DNA from: Hexactinellida sp. DTS-2022
Lineage: Eukaryota > Porifera > Hexactinellida
Reading direction: 5' to 3'
NCBI GenBank assembly: GCA_028753945.1
Contig: JAPNXP010000007.1
Coordinates: 868,001-932,000 of the forward strand
Length of the DNA stretch: 64,000 bases
Each line of letters opens with the position of its first letter. Position 1 is the stretch's first letter. The notes beneath the pieces are model-generated. The model was not told where the DNA came from, did no database searches, and saw only the letters and a list, made by a program, of their open reading frames with translations. Positions 34,325 through 42,939 of the stretch are shown piece after piece. Both the position numbers and the translations under genes were made by a program.

Positions 34325-34498
34325 TACAGTAGAACCTCGTTAGTCGAACAACAGGTGATTTTTTAATGCGCTCGCTTTGTCCGGAATTCGTATTAACCAA
34401 TATATTTTGTATTGCAAAGGCTTAAAGGGGACTGAAAAGTGTTCATATGAACCCGAATTTCTCATTAACCGTGTTCGTACTAACGAGGTTCTACTGTA
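34325..34498. mobile_element. pogo-type MITE (CAGTAGAACCTCGTTAG family)
   Basis: Starts TACAGTAGAACCTCGTTAG and ends CGAGGTTCTACTGTA. Resembles 11863-12030 throughout. The 85-aa plus-strand ORF across it is not a gene. Confidence 0.8.
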
Positions 34499-35032
34499 CA
34501 GTGAAGAAGCTATACTAACCAGAAATACAATTAAACTAATGATGGGTGTTATTGTTAAAACGTTAAATTCCAACAAAGCTAACTGGAACATTAAATCTGT
34601 TTTTTGTGTACTAATTTTCAAAGAAGTCAATTGAACGTTTAATAAGCGGGGATTTTGCAACTATATTTAACTACTATTCCACATTGCAAATGATAGACAA
34701 CAAAGTCAAACCACCTAAATTTGAAGAGGTATATTACTTATACGTATACTGTATTTAATTTTTGTATAGGATTAAGCATATAACTTTCGAGCATCCTGAA
34801 CTATGATTAGCTTTGGCATCCAAGGAATTAGTTCATCCACCAATTCCCTTGCAAGAATCCTATTGTCTTCCTTGGCCTTTTAATATTCTGATTGATTTTT
34901 ATTCTAAGCACTAAATTCATGACTAAATATTTAGAATAATCTCTAGGCGGATTACATGTTTCTTATTCTGTCCTTTGAAATTTCTTGGCTTCATTCACTT
35001 CAAGAGAACAATCCATAGTGTATCACATTAAA

Positions 35033-35044
35033 TTATAGTATAAA
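35033..35044 (+). promoter_or_regulatory. TATA-like box of peroxiredoxin A
   Basis: TATAGTATAAAA lies 46-57 bp before the ATG. The same motif is conserved in the inverted copy at 42005-42017, inside the duplicated segment. AQP copy B has TATAAAT at 37141 in an equivalent place. Confidence 0.45.
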
Positions 35045-35089
35045 ACAGAAGTGTTAGGAGTTGCATAGAACATTCTACTGACTACAGAA

Positions 35090-35692
35090 ATGGCTCTAAC
35101 GTTTGTCGGGAAACCGGCACCAGATTTCGCCGGCACAGCACTTATCAAGGGAACCTTCAAACCTGTCAAACTGAGCAACTACAAAGGAAAGTTTCTTGTC
35201 CTATTCTTCTACCCGATGGACTTTACATTCGTGTGTCCGACAGAAATAATTGCATTCAGTGAGAGATCGGAGGATTTCCAAGCGATCGGCTGTGAGCTGG
35301 TGGCTTGCTCGGTGGATTCTGAGTTCAGTCATCTGGCATGGACTAAGGTGCCTCGCGACAAAGGAGGGCTAGGTCCGATGAGTATTCCACTGCTCTCCGA
35401 CATAACTAAGTGCGTTTCCCGTGACTACGGAGTGCTGACAGAGGACGGGGTCGCTCTGAGGGGTCTGTTCATTATCGACGGAAAGGGCATTCTCAGACAG
35501 GTCACAATCAATGACATGCCAATCGGCAGATCTGTTGATGAGACGCTGAGACTCGTGAAGGCTATTCAGTTTACGGACAAATACGGAGAGGTGTGTCCCG
35601 CGGGTTGGGAGCCTGGGAAGGACACGATTGTTCCCGACCCGGTCAAGAGTCAGAAATATTTCACGAAAATCCAAGAGAAAAAGAAAAAGTAA
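35090..35692 (+). CDS. PRDX1/2-like: Typical 2-Cys peroxiredoxin, copy A
   Basis: A 200-aa intronless thiol peroxidase that reduces H2O2 and is recycled by thioredoxin. Peroxidatic Cys49 in FTFVCPTE, resolving Cys169 in EVCPAGW, and the GGLG (92-95) and YF (190-191) motifs that make eukaryotic 2-Cys enzymes sensitive to overoxidation. Length matches PRDX1/2 (198-199 aa). No targeting peptide, so cytosolic, and a lysine-rich tail ends the protein. Differs from copy B (41358-41960, opposite strand) only at residue 91 (Lys here, Arg there) with very few silent changes. The matching segment extends from about 35008 to 35790, so it includes the proximal promoter and start of the 3' UTR. GC-rich, biased codons suggest high expression or biased gene conversion. 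Confidence 0.95.
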   Translation: MALTFVGKPAPDFAGTALIKGTFKPVKLSNYKGKFLVLFFYPMDFTFVCPTEIIAFSERSEDFQAIGCELVACSVDSEFSHLAWTKVPRDKGGLGPMSIPLLSDITKCVSRDYGVLTEDGVALRGLFIIDGKGILRQVTINDMPIGRSVDETLRLVKAIQFTDKYGEVCPAGWEPGKDTIVPDPVKSQKYFTKIQEKKKK

Positions 35693-37187
35693 TACACTTC
35701 CATCCCAATCACACTATTACTACCTATGTAGGATATATCTCATATAACTTTTGTATTTCTATAATCACTTTTCTACCACTTATTGAATTAGATTACAGTA
35801 GAACCCCGTTAATTAAATGCCCTGGGGTCCAAAGTATAAATAGGAATAAACTTACTTTCATTTTCACTTTAAATTGAAATTCAATTAATTAAAATTCACT
35901 TTTTCTTTCACTTTCAATTGGCAACTAAGAGTGTTAATAGATACACCAACGGATGGTAAAAATTTGTTCGCTTTATCCGGAGTTCGTATTAACTGGAGTA
36001 ATAATACCCATTGAATAGCCATTGTAGAGACCTGATTGTATAAGGCTAAATGGTTATACATTGTACTCCTAAATTAACCTATTTTTGCCTTATTCGTGTT
36101 CTTATTAACAACTAGCTATTTTTAATTAATAATCAATACATAATATGATATTCTAATGATGTGATACTGCAATTAATGTGACGATCCAGTCAACCATACA
36201 ATTCGCTTTGTTAAAAATGATCTAATTCTACTGTAGACAGGCTTAATAGATATGTCTCTGCTACTATAATTTTATACTTAAAATGAGTAGGGATTCCTTA
36301 ATATTTTTATATCCTTGTAAAATATTTAGTTTGTTCAAACCTTTGTTAACAAATTCATTAATTGACTACAAAATAGATAAAATATTTTACTTTAAACATC
36401 ACGTTTACCTTGCAATTGGTAACTCTAATTGATTTGTAATAATCAAGTTGAAACCTCACTTATTGAAGCATAATGTTGCAAATACTGTCGGCTCTACTTA
36501 ATTAATTGGGGCATATAAATTATTGATTAAATTTTAATAAGTGTTTAAAATTTTGAATATCTTCCCTCAAAATTGTATACTAAATCTCCGAATATTAATT
36601 ATTCTATACGTACATTTTTTTACTTTTTTGTTACAAAGGCACAAATTTACAGTGACTCCCTTTACAACCAAGTCGGATATAACCAAGAGATTTTCCCCAA
36701 GAACACTAATTGCAATAATTATTACCCTTTTTAACGAATATCCTGATATAACAAAGGAATTTACAGATCCCAAGCACTTCGTTATAACAAGAGTTTACTG
36801 TCCGTACTACGTTAGTCTATACGTATATACTAATTTGTTGCATATCTAAACTCAATGACAATAATGTATAATTATCCTTTCCCATATACTGGACTTCGCT
36901 AATCGAGTTTTCTAAACGATTATACTTCAATATTGTACGAAAAGGTTACTTCTGAGATTTTTCTACCTTGTGACTAAATCTTTAATTAAACTGATCCTTC
37001 CATATAAGTTAATCAATTGATTATTCTATTGTGATGATGTGAGCAGAAATCACTATTTTATTATCAACATACGCACATCTGAACATGAAAGTTTTTGTAA
37101 CCATGTAGAATCTTCGGATGCATACTTGACAAGTTATTAGTATAAATTGTCACTAACTTTACTAATTTCACAACTCGAATTACAACA
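35693..37187. other. Intergenic spacer
   Basis: Contains the end of the peroxiredoxin duplication, a pogo-type fragment from 35793 (TACAGTAGAACCCCGTTAA), a tract of TTTCACTTTCAATTGG repeats at about 35806-35945 and a TA-MITE remnant at about 36655-36802 (CAAGTCGGATATAACCAAGAG). The 102-aa open frame at 36541-36849 overlaps that remnant and is not a gene. Confidence 0.55.
35806..35945. repeat. AAAGTGAAAGTGAAA-type repeat, downstream of peroxiredoxin A
   Basis: Shares CCCTGGGGTCCAAAGTATAAATAGG and TTTCACTTTCAATTGG(C)AAC with copies at 41091-41203, 42322-42412, 48705-48800 and 61441-61563. It lies about 115 bp after the stop of copy A and in the same gene-relative orientation as the one after copy B. 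Confidence 0.6.
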
Positions 37188-38132
37188 ATGGAAGTCCTAC
37201 CCTCTGTGCCGTACGAAAAACGTCCCGAAAAGTTCGTGGTTTGTCCTTACACCCGGCCCCGGTTGCTATGGTACCCTTGCAAGGTATGTGAGTGGGGATG
37301 GAAGAGAATAATACATTTCATCGGAGCGGAGTATTTGGCTGAATTCTTCGGAACATTCATTTTTATAACGTTTGCCATCGGCGGAGCTGCGCAGGCATTC
37401 TTCATTGGCAACTCCATCACGGACTGGTTGGGAGGGGCGCTCAGTGGCGGCATAGGCTTAATGTTTGGCTTGTTTGTCTCAATGGGCTTGTCAGGCGGAC
37501 ACTTGAACCCAGCCATCAGCTTAGGCCACGCTTCCGTGGGTAAATTCCCCTTTTGGAAAGTCCCTCTCTACTGGGTGGCTCAGGTGCTGGGGGCATTCAT
37601 GTCCGCCGCCGTAAACTACCTCTACTACATCGAAGCGATGAATGCGTTCGACGGAGGCGTGCACGAGTTCAACGGGGTGAATGAGACGTACAGAATATGG
37701 ACTACAAACCCGCAAGCGTCCGTGTCCAACCTGAGCCATTTCTGGGACCAGCTGTTCAGCGCCTTCCTCCTCCAGTTCCTAATCCTAGCCATCGTGGACC
37801 GACCCAACACTGGGCTTATCGACTACCTGCGCCCCGTGGGAGTGGGACTGATTGTCTTCGCGTTGGGAGTTAGTTTCTCCTACAACTGCGGCGGAGCTGC
37901 TAACCCGATCCGGGACTTCCCGCCCAGATGCTTTGCTGCTATAATCTGGGGCGCAGGCGTATTCCGTGTGCACGACTATTATTTCTGGGTTCCGATAGTG
38001 GCTCCCTTAGTGGGCGCCCCGCTGGGAGCTATCACATATGTTGTTTTCATAGAAACACACAGCTACCCTGCTGACAAGCCGAGTCTAACTCCGCCTCCTA
38101 CTAAGGAACCTCTTGAGGATACTATAAATTAG
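37188..38132 (+). CDS. Aquaglyceroporin, copy B
   Basis: A 314-aa intronless channel, essentially the same protein as copy A through residue 298 (Ala67 instead of Ser). Both pore boxes (NPA 107-109, NPIRD 239-243) are intact. The C-terminal tail is its own: 16 residues, proline- and threonine-rich (SLTPPPTKEPLEDTIN), versus 28 in copy A, so regulation or trafficking may differ. Upstream sequence is unrelated to copy A from about 10 bp before the ATG, with TATAAAT at 37141. AATAAA at 38291. Lies 1.5 kb downstream of peroxiredoxin A on the same strand. Confidence 0.93.
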   Translation: MEVLPSVPYEKRPEKFVVCPYTRPRLLWYPCKVCEWGWKRIIHFIGAEYLAEFFGTFIFITFAIGGAAQAFFIGNSITDWLGGALSGGIGLMFGLFVSMGLSGGHLNPAISLGHASVGKFPFWKVPLYWVAQVLGAFMSAAVNYLYYIEAMNAFDGGVHEFNGVNETYRIWTTNPQASVSNLSHFWDQLFSAFLLQFLILAIVDRPNTGLIDYLRPVGVGLIVFALGVSFSYNCGGAANPIRDFPPRCFAAIIWGAGVFRVHDYYFWVPIVAPLVGAPLGAITYVVFIETHSYPADKPSLTPPPTKEPLEDTIN

Positions 38133-38290
38133 TCTTTCTTTTTTCTTAGTTTATAGTATTGTATAGTTGTTATTTGGGCCTACTAGTTTCTATACTCATT
38201 TTCATTTCTTATTATTTTATTGTGTTTCTGTTAATTAAAATACTAATGCAGTCAAATTGTGAGACCACTTGAATTGAATTAGCATTGCTG

Positions 38291-38296
38291 AATAAA
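38291..38296 (+). terminator. Poly(A) signal for aquaglyceroporin B
   Basis: AATAAA 159 bp after the stop codon. Confidence 0.5.
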
Positions 38297-38983
38297 GATA
38301 AATGAGGGAAATCCCTTTATTAATTATATCTGGATTTTTATTGATAGTATACGTACTAGATAGTTATTTTAAAATAAGTTTGCTAATTAAGTATTTCTAT
38401 GAAGTAATTCTAATTTGTTTGGTATATACAGTTGGATACGTATTACCTTCAAAAAGGGCAAAAAGAATCTTTCGTTCGTTTCTACCAAATCAATGTTCGT
38501 TCATATGAAATTATAATATACAGCATATATATAATGTTAAAATGAGCACGAACGATTACCTTCCAGATTTCGTTAATTGTGAGTCCTAGATTGCTGTGGT
38601 ATTTTTTTAATAATAAGGTACGTTCGTTTCAGAAGATTCGGTTTATTTAATTTGAATGTCGTTGCCCTAGGCCCTACTTATATTCCATTGAAGGGTACGT
38701 ACTATTATTCGAATTAAATACTTTTATATCGACCAAAACCTTTTCTAATGTATTTCAGGCACAGGCGAGGTCATTTCTAAACATCAAAATTCACCTTTGC
38801 AAAGCCGGGTTCTTATAAGCCCAATTTTATTAGGGGTATCATAATTCATTCATTATGTTTCAGCCCATTTGAAATTTGGTAAATCTAATTTGGTCCATTC
38901 TGAATGGGTTACAACTTACAACATAACAAATCCAGTAAAACTCGATTATTATTATTACAGTTAACATCCGTTCTCTAAAAATG

Positions 38984-39328
38984 AGGGTTGAAACGAATAT
39001 TCGTTCGTTTTGATAACTAAGCATAAACCAAATTTAAGACTAAAAATATAGTACAAAATACTTTTTTAAAAATGTTGCAATAATTTAATCATAGTTACAA
39101 AGTGTATTACACACAAGTTAGTAATTAACTTATTAATAATACTCAGCTAGTTTTGGTAGGAATTTATATTTACGATTTCTCCAATCTAAACAAAGTCATG
39201 TTGTTGAGAAAAGAATATCCGTTTCAATCTATATTCGTTCAAACGACTATTGTTTCGAAAAGAACGAATATTCAGTCAATAATTCCAACGAATATACGAA
39301 TATTCGTTTCAGCCCTACTAAAATAAAT
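38984..39328. mobile_element. MITE with AGGGYTGAAACGAATATTCG ends
   Basis: GAGGGTTGAAACGAATATTCG at the left is inverted as CGAATATTCGTTTCAGCCCTA at the right. A related block, TTAGGGCTGAACGAATAT, spans about 47478-47840 in a PPIP5K intron. The end sequence resembles hAT-type termini. Confidence 0.6.
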
Positions 39329-39961
39329 TTGGCCGAATAAGCCAGTGTTCGAAAACCATATTATCACAACATTCTTATTCATATGAGTTCTTAGATAAAT
39401 AGACATTCTTTACAGTTTAGATATAATTCCTATCTCCTATGAAAGTAGGTTGGCGAATAACACTTTAGGTGATGAAATGCTTAAGATTTGTTGAGTTCTT
39501 CTTATTTAAACTTGCGTCAACTTAACACCTAATCTAGCAAAATAATATTTGTCAATTAGTTTATTGATTTCCTGTAAGCATTAGTCTATAGAACAGATCT
39601 TTACAATATAATCAAGCGAATAGAAAAATGATTTAGGATGACTTGAAGTTATTTTATTATTTCCGTAATAGGTGCTTTAGGAACTAACTCCTACCTGTTT
39701 GATTGTATGATTTGTGTACCTTTACGTATGTAGACATACTACCTTGCAGAAAATACCGCTAATTGGCACAAGCATTTGAATCTATTGAATAATTTAAACT
39801 CAAATTAATCTTGAGTGGGTGATATTAGAGATTATTTAGCTTGTTAATTAAGCAATCTGTATTTACAATCATATACAAGTTCCTTTTCAGGGAAAAATGC
39901 TGATTCAGACAAAGTTTATTGCAATATAATCAATTTCTTACTAACACTACGTATGATGATA

Positions 39962-40164
39962 TACAGTCAGGTCTGCTTATTGTGAACAAGATTTCGTCTG
40001 CTTAATTAATATGAAGATTTTTATTATGAAAAAGCCCTACGGTCCCAATTTGACAACTTACATAGGATTTGTATTAAGTTGAGTTCGCTTATTATGAAGT
40101 ATATTTCTATTATAAACACAATTTTTGGTCCCTTGAATGTTCATAATAAAAGAACCTGACTGTA
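39962..40164. mobile_element. TA-flanked MITE (CAGTCAGGTCTGCTTATTGTG)
   Basis: Starts TACAGTCAGGTCTGCTTATTG and ends ATAAAAGAACCTGACTGTA. Part of it is related to the PPM1 intron. Confidence 0.7.
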
Positions 40165-40293
40165 CTTCAATTTTATAACTTACTAAGATTGATAAAAAAA
40201 TTAGGAATTACTTATATGTCGGCTAGCCGACATATAGGCAAATGTCGCCGACAAATAGGGATTTAGTAGAGTTGATTCGGGACTTTCCTCTAT

Positions 40294-40417
40294 TACAGTG
40301 GATACCGGTTATAAGAACATCGTCGGGAATTGCATATAATGTTCTTATAATCGGCATAAAGTATATAGGGATAACCGTTTTTCCAGTAGAATGTTTTTAT
40401 ATCCGGCATCTACTGTA
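40294..40417. mobile_element. CAGTRGATGYCGG-family MITE (copy 3)
   Basis: TACAGTGGATACCGGTTATAAG to ATCCGGCATCTACTGTA. Internally shorter than copies 1, 2 and 4. Confidence 0.75.
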
Positions 40418-41090
40418 CTGTACTCCTTAATACTCACTTTAAAAGTTCAGGTTCTTAGTTCGCTGCCCATTCATAGTCGCTCTTACTCGCTAGGTACTTT
40501 TTCCTCTAATTCGTTCAATTTTGGATTAATTCCTTGTATGTCGGCGTGATTTACTTATATGTCGATGGCCGACATATAAGTAAGCCGGAAAATTTGATCA
40601 GGTAGGGGTTATAAAGTAATCAGTGTGCTGTCATAAATAACAATATACTATTTATTTTGTAATCCTATTGATTCAAATTTCGCCCGTCTATCCTAACCAC
40701 ATATAAGTTCCGATATTTAATGTTTGAAGTATAAGCGCGCAGTGCCGAACGAACGCATGTAATAATTAATTCAATCGACATAACTGTTTAACGGGATAAA
40801 ATGCATGGAATTATTGTGCTTTAAGTGGAAAAACCGACATTTCCTTACACGTCGATATTATTCATAAAAGTTTAATCGTTTTAATTCACTAAATTACAGT
40901 ATAATTGGTTGTCTCGAAATATGTTTATAAGTTATACTACTAGTTGAGCGAGATTGTGGTTACGTACTGCAATAATTAAATTACTTATTCAATCCAAACA
41001 ATAAATTGTTTTATCATATTTAGCAGTTGTCTAATAATTTCTCAAATTTTGCTCAATTAAATTTAATTAATAAGTACGTAAGTTACGTAA

Positions 41091-41203
41091 CCCTTCGTTG
41101 CCCAGGAAGTTGAAGTGAAACTGAAGTTAATTCACTTTCAATGGAAAGTGAAAGTGAAAATGGGATTTTTCTATTTATACCTTTTACCCCAAGAGTGGAT
41201 TAG
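41091..41203. repeat. AAAGTGAAAGTGAAA-type repeat next to peroxiredoxin B
   Basis: GTTGCCCAGGAAGTTGAAGTG through TTTACCCCAAGAGTGG. A second copy in the same orientation at 42322-42412 puts peroxiredoxin B between direct repeats. Confidence 0.65.
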
Positions 41204-41357
41204 GATTTAATTAATAATTAAAATATAAACTCCAGTAAAAATTATATAAAATTCTTATACTAATTGAATTCATAAATCCTAAGTGATAGAAAAAATTATT
41301 ATAGATATACAAATATATGAGATATATCCTACATAAGGTAGTGATAGTGTGATTGTA

Positions 41358-41960
41358 TTACTTTTTCTTTTTCTCTTGGATTTTCGTGAAATATTTCTGA
41401 CTCTTGACCGGGTCGGGAACAATCGTGTCCTTCCCAGGCTCCCAACCCGCGGGACACACCTCTCCGTACTTGTCCGTAAACTGAATAGCCTTCACGAGTC
41501 TCAGCGTCTCATCAACAGACCTGCCGATTGGCATGTCATTGATTGTGACCTGTCTGAGAATGCCCTTTCCGTCGATAATGAACAGACCCCTCAGAGCGAC
41601 CCCGTCCTCTGTCAGCACTCCGTAGTCACGGGAAACGCACTTAGTTATGTCGGAGAGCAGTGGAATACTCATCGGACCTAGCCCTCCTCTGTCGCGAGGC
41701 ACCTTAGTCCATGCCAGATGACTGAACTCAGAATCCACCGAGCAAGCCACCAGCTCACAGCCGATCGCTTGGAAATCCTCCGATCTCTCACTGAATGCAA
41801 TTATTTCTGTCGGACACACGAATGTAAAGTCCATCGGGTAGAAGAATAGGACAAGAAACTTGCCTTTGTAGTTGCTCAGTTTGACAGGTTTGAAGGTTCC
41901 CTTGATAAGTGCTGTGCCGGCGAAATCTGGTGCCGGTTTCCCGACAAACGTTAGAGCCAT
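41358..41960 (-). CDS. PRDX1/2-like: Typical 2-Cys peroxiredoxin, copy B
   Basis: A 200-aa protein identical to copy A except Arg91. Peroxidatic Cys49, resolving Cys169, GGLG and YF motifs are all intact, so it should be an active enzyme. It is inverted relative to copy A, with the matching segment spanning about 41270-42043. The sequence just upstream of the shared promoter block differs (TTTTCGCG near 42021-42028 instead of TATCACATTA), which may affect regulation. Flanked by direct repeats at 41091 and 42322. Confidence 0.95.
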   Translation of the reverse strand: MALTFVGKPAPDFAGTALIKGTFKPVKLSNYKGKFLVLFFYPMDFTFVCPTEIIAFSERSEDFQAIGCELVACSVDSEFSHLAWTKVPRDRGGLGPMSIPLLSDITKCVSRDYGVLTEDGVALRGLFIIDGKGILRQVTINDMPIGRSVDETLRLVKAIQFTDKYGEVCPAGWEPGKDTIVPDPVKSQKYFTKIQEKKKK

Positions 41961-42939
41961 TTCTGTAGTCAGTAGAATGTTCTATGCAACTCCTAACACT
42001 TCTGTTTTATACTATAATTTCGCGAAAACACTATGGATTGTATTCTAGCACTTTTCCTGACTAGTATTTATTCCTATGTTGATTCCAATAAACTAATTTA
42101 ATCTATTCTAGCTTGGTTTGTTGGTTCTAAATAGCAGTTTGTATCTAATGTTAAAATGTTTGAAATTTCTACAAATTAACCGAAATCATTTATATTGTAT
42201 GAGCCTGAGGCACTGAAACTTGTGCTAACTAACCGTAACTGTGTCTTATCGTGTTTACTAAGAAAGTGTATTGTAAATAGATTGAATTATAGTAACATTT
42301 TACTATAAATTCATGTTATAAATCCCTTGGTTGCTTAGGAATGTGAATGTCAAACTGAAAGTTAAAGGAAAATGGGATTTTCATATTTAAACCTTTACCC
42401 CAAGTCGTCCGAGTGGTAATTACGTAATTACGTAACTTACTAATAACTTATAATTATATTTCCAACAATTCGCATTAACCACAGTTTCATTAAGTTTAAA
42501 CATAAAGCACACTGAAATTTAGACGTTATAATTATAGTATATTGGTATTATATTTAGTTTATTGGGTAGAACATATTCAATTGGTCTCTAAAATAACATG
42601 ACATAAGTTTAAGTAAATACAAAAATCCATTAAAAGCGATCTAGCTTTAAATAAATAGATGTCTATTTGATATATTTATATTGCTTTTTGAATAAAGAGT
42701 GAGACAGTATAAATATACCTACAAACAGTCCGTATACTAGAATTATATAGGCCAGGGCCGGAGAAAGTAGTTATAAAGTGGTCAGGCCATGGCATGACCT
42801 GCTTGATAATTATGTATTAAGAAAGATTTCCAATTTGTCCTATATTTCTAGCTAACTAGCTAACATTTAATTGAATAATAATTATAATATAGTAAATACG
42901 TGTCCTTACAAAATTGATCATATAGTATATCTACAAATT
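41961..42939. other. Spacer between peroxiredoxin B and the PPIP5K 3' end
   Basis: The two genes are both on the minus strand. Contains the peroxiredoxin B promoter (TATA-like 42005-42017), the direct repeat at 42322-42412, and AT-rich DNA that includes the PPIP5K 3' UTR. No clear AATAAA was found for PPIP5K. Confidence 0.5.
42322..42412. repeat. AAAGTGAAAGTGAAA-type repeat, direct copy
   Basis: GTTGCTTAGGAATGTGAATGTC through TTTACCCCAAGTCG, same orientation as 41091-41203. Confidence 0.6.

Larger units (their letters stand above)
33979..35089. other. Intergenic spacer with one MITE
   Basis: Holds the NLR poly(A) signals, the MITE at 34325-34498 and the peroxiredoxin A promoter. No further gene seen. 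Confidence 0.6.
38133..41357. other. Intergenic, repeat-rich
   Basis: No gene recognised. Holds an element with CGAATATTCG-type ends (38984-39328), a TA-MITE (39962-40164), a CAGTRGATGYCGG-family MITE (40294-40417), and paired TTATATGTCGGC / GCCGACATATAAG blocks (about 40210-40232 and 40555-40583). Short ORFs at 38302-38508 and 40242-40430 are not supported. Confidence 0.55.

Noticed and set aside
41349..41681. 110-aa ORF opposite peroxiredoxin B (and 35369-35674 opposite copy A)
   Set aside because: Antisense shadow; its presence in both copies follows from their near identity.
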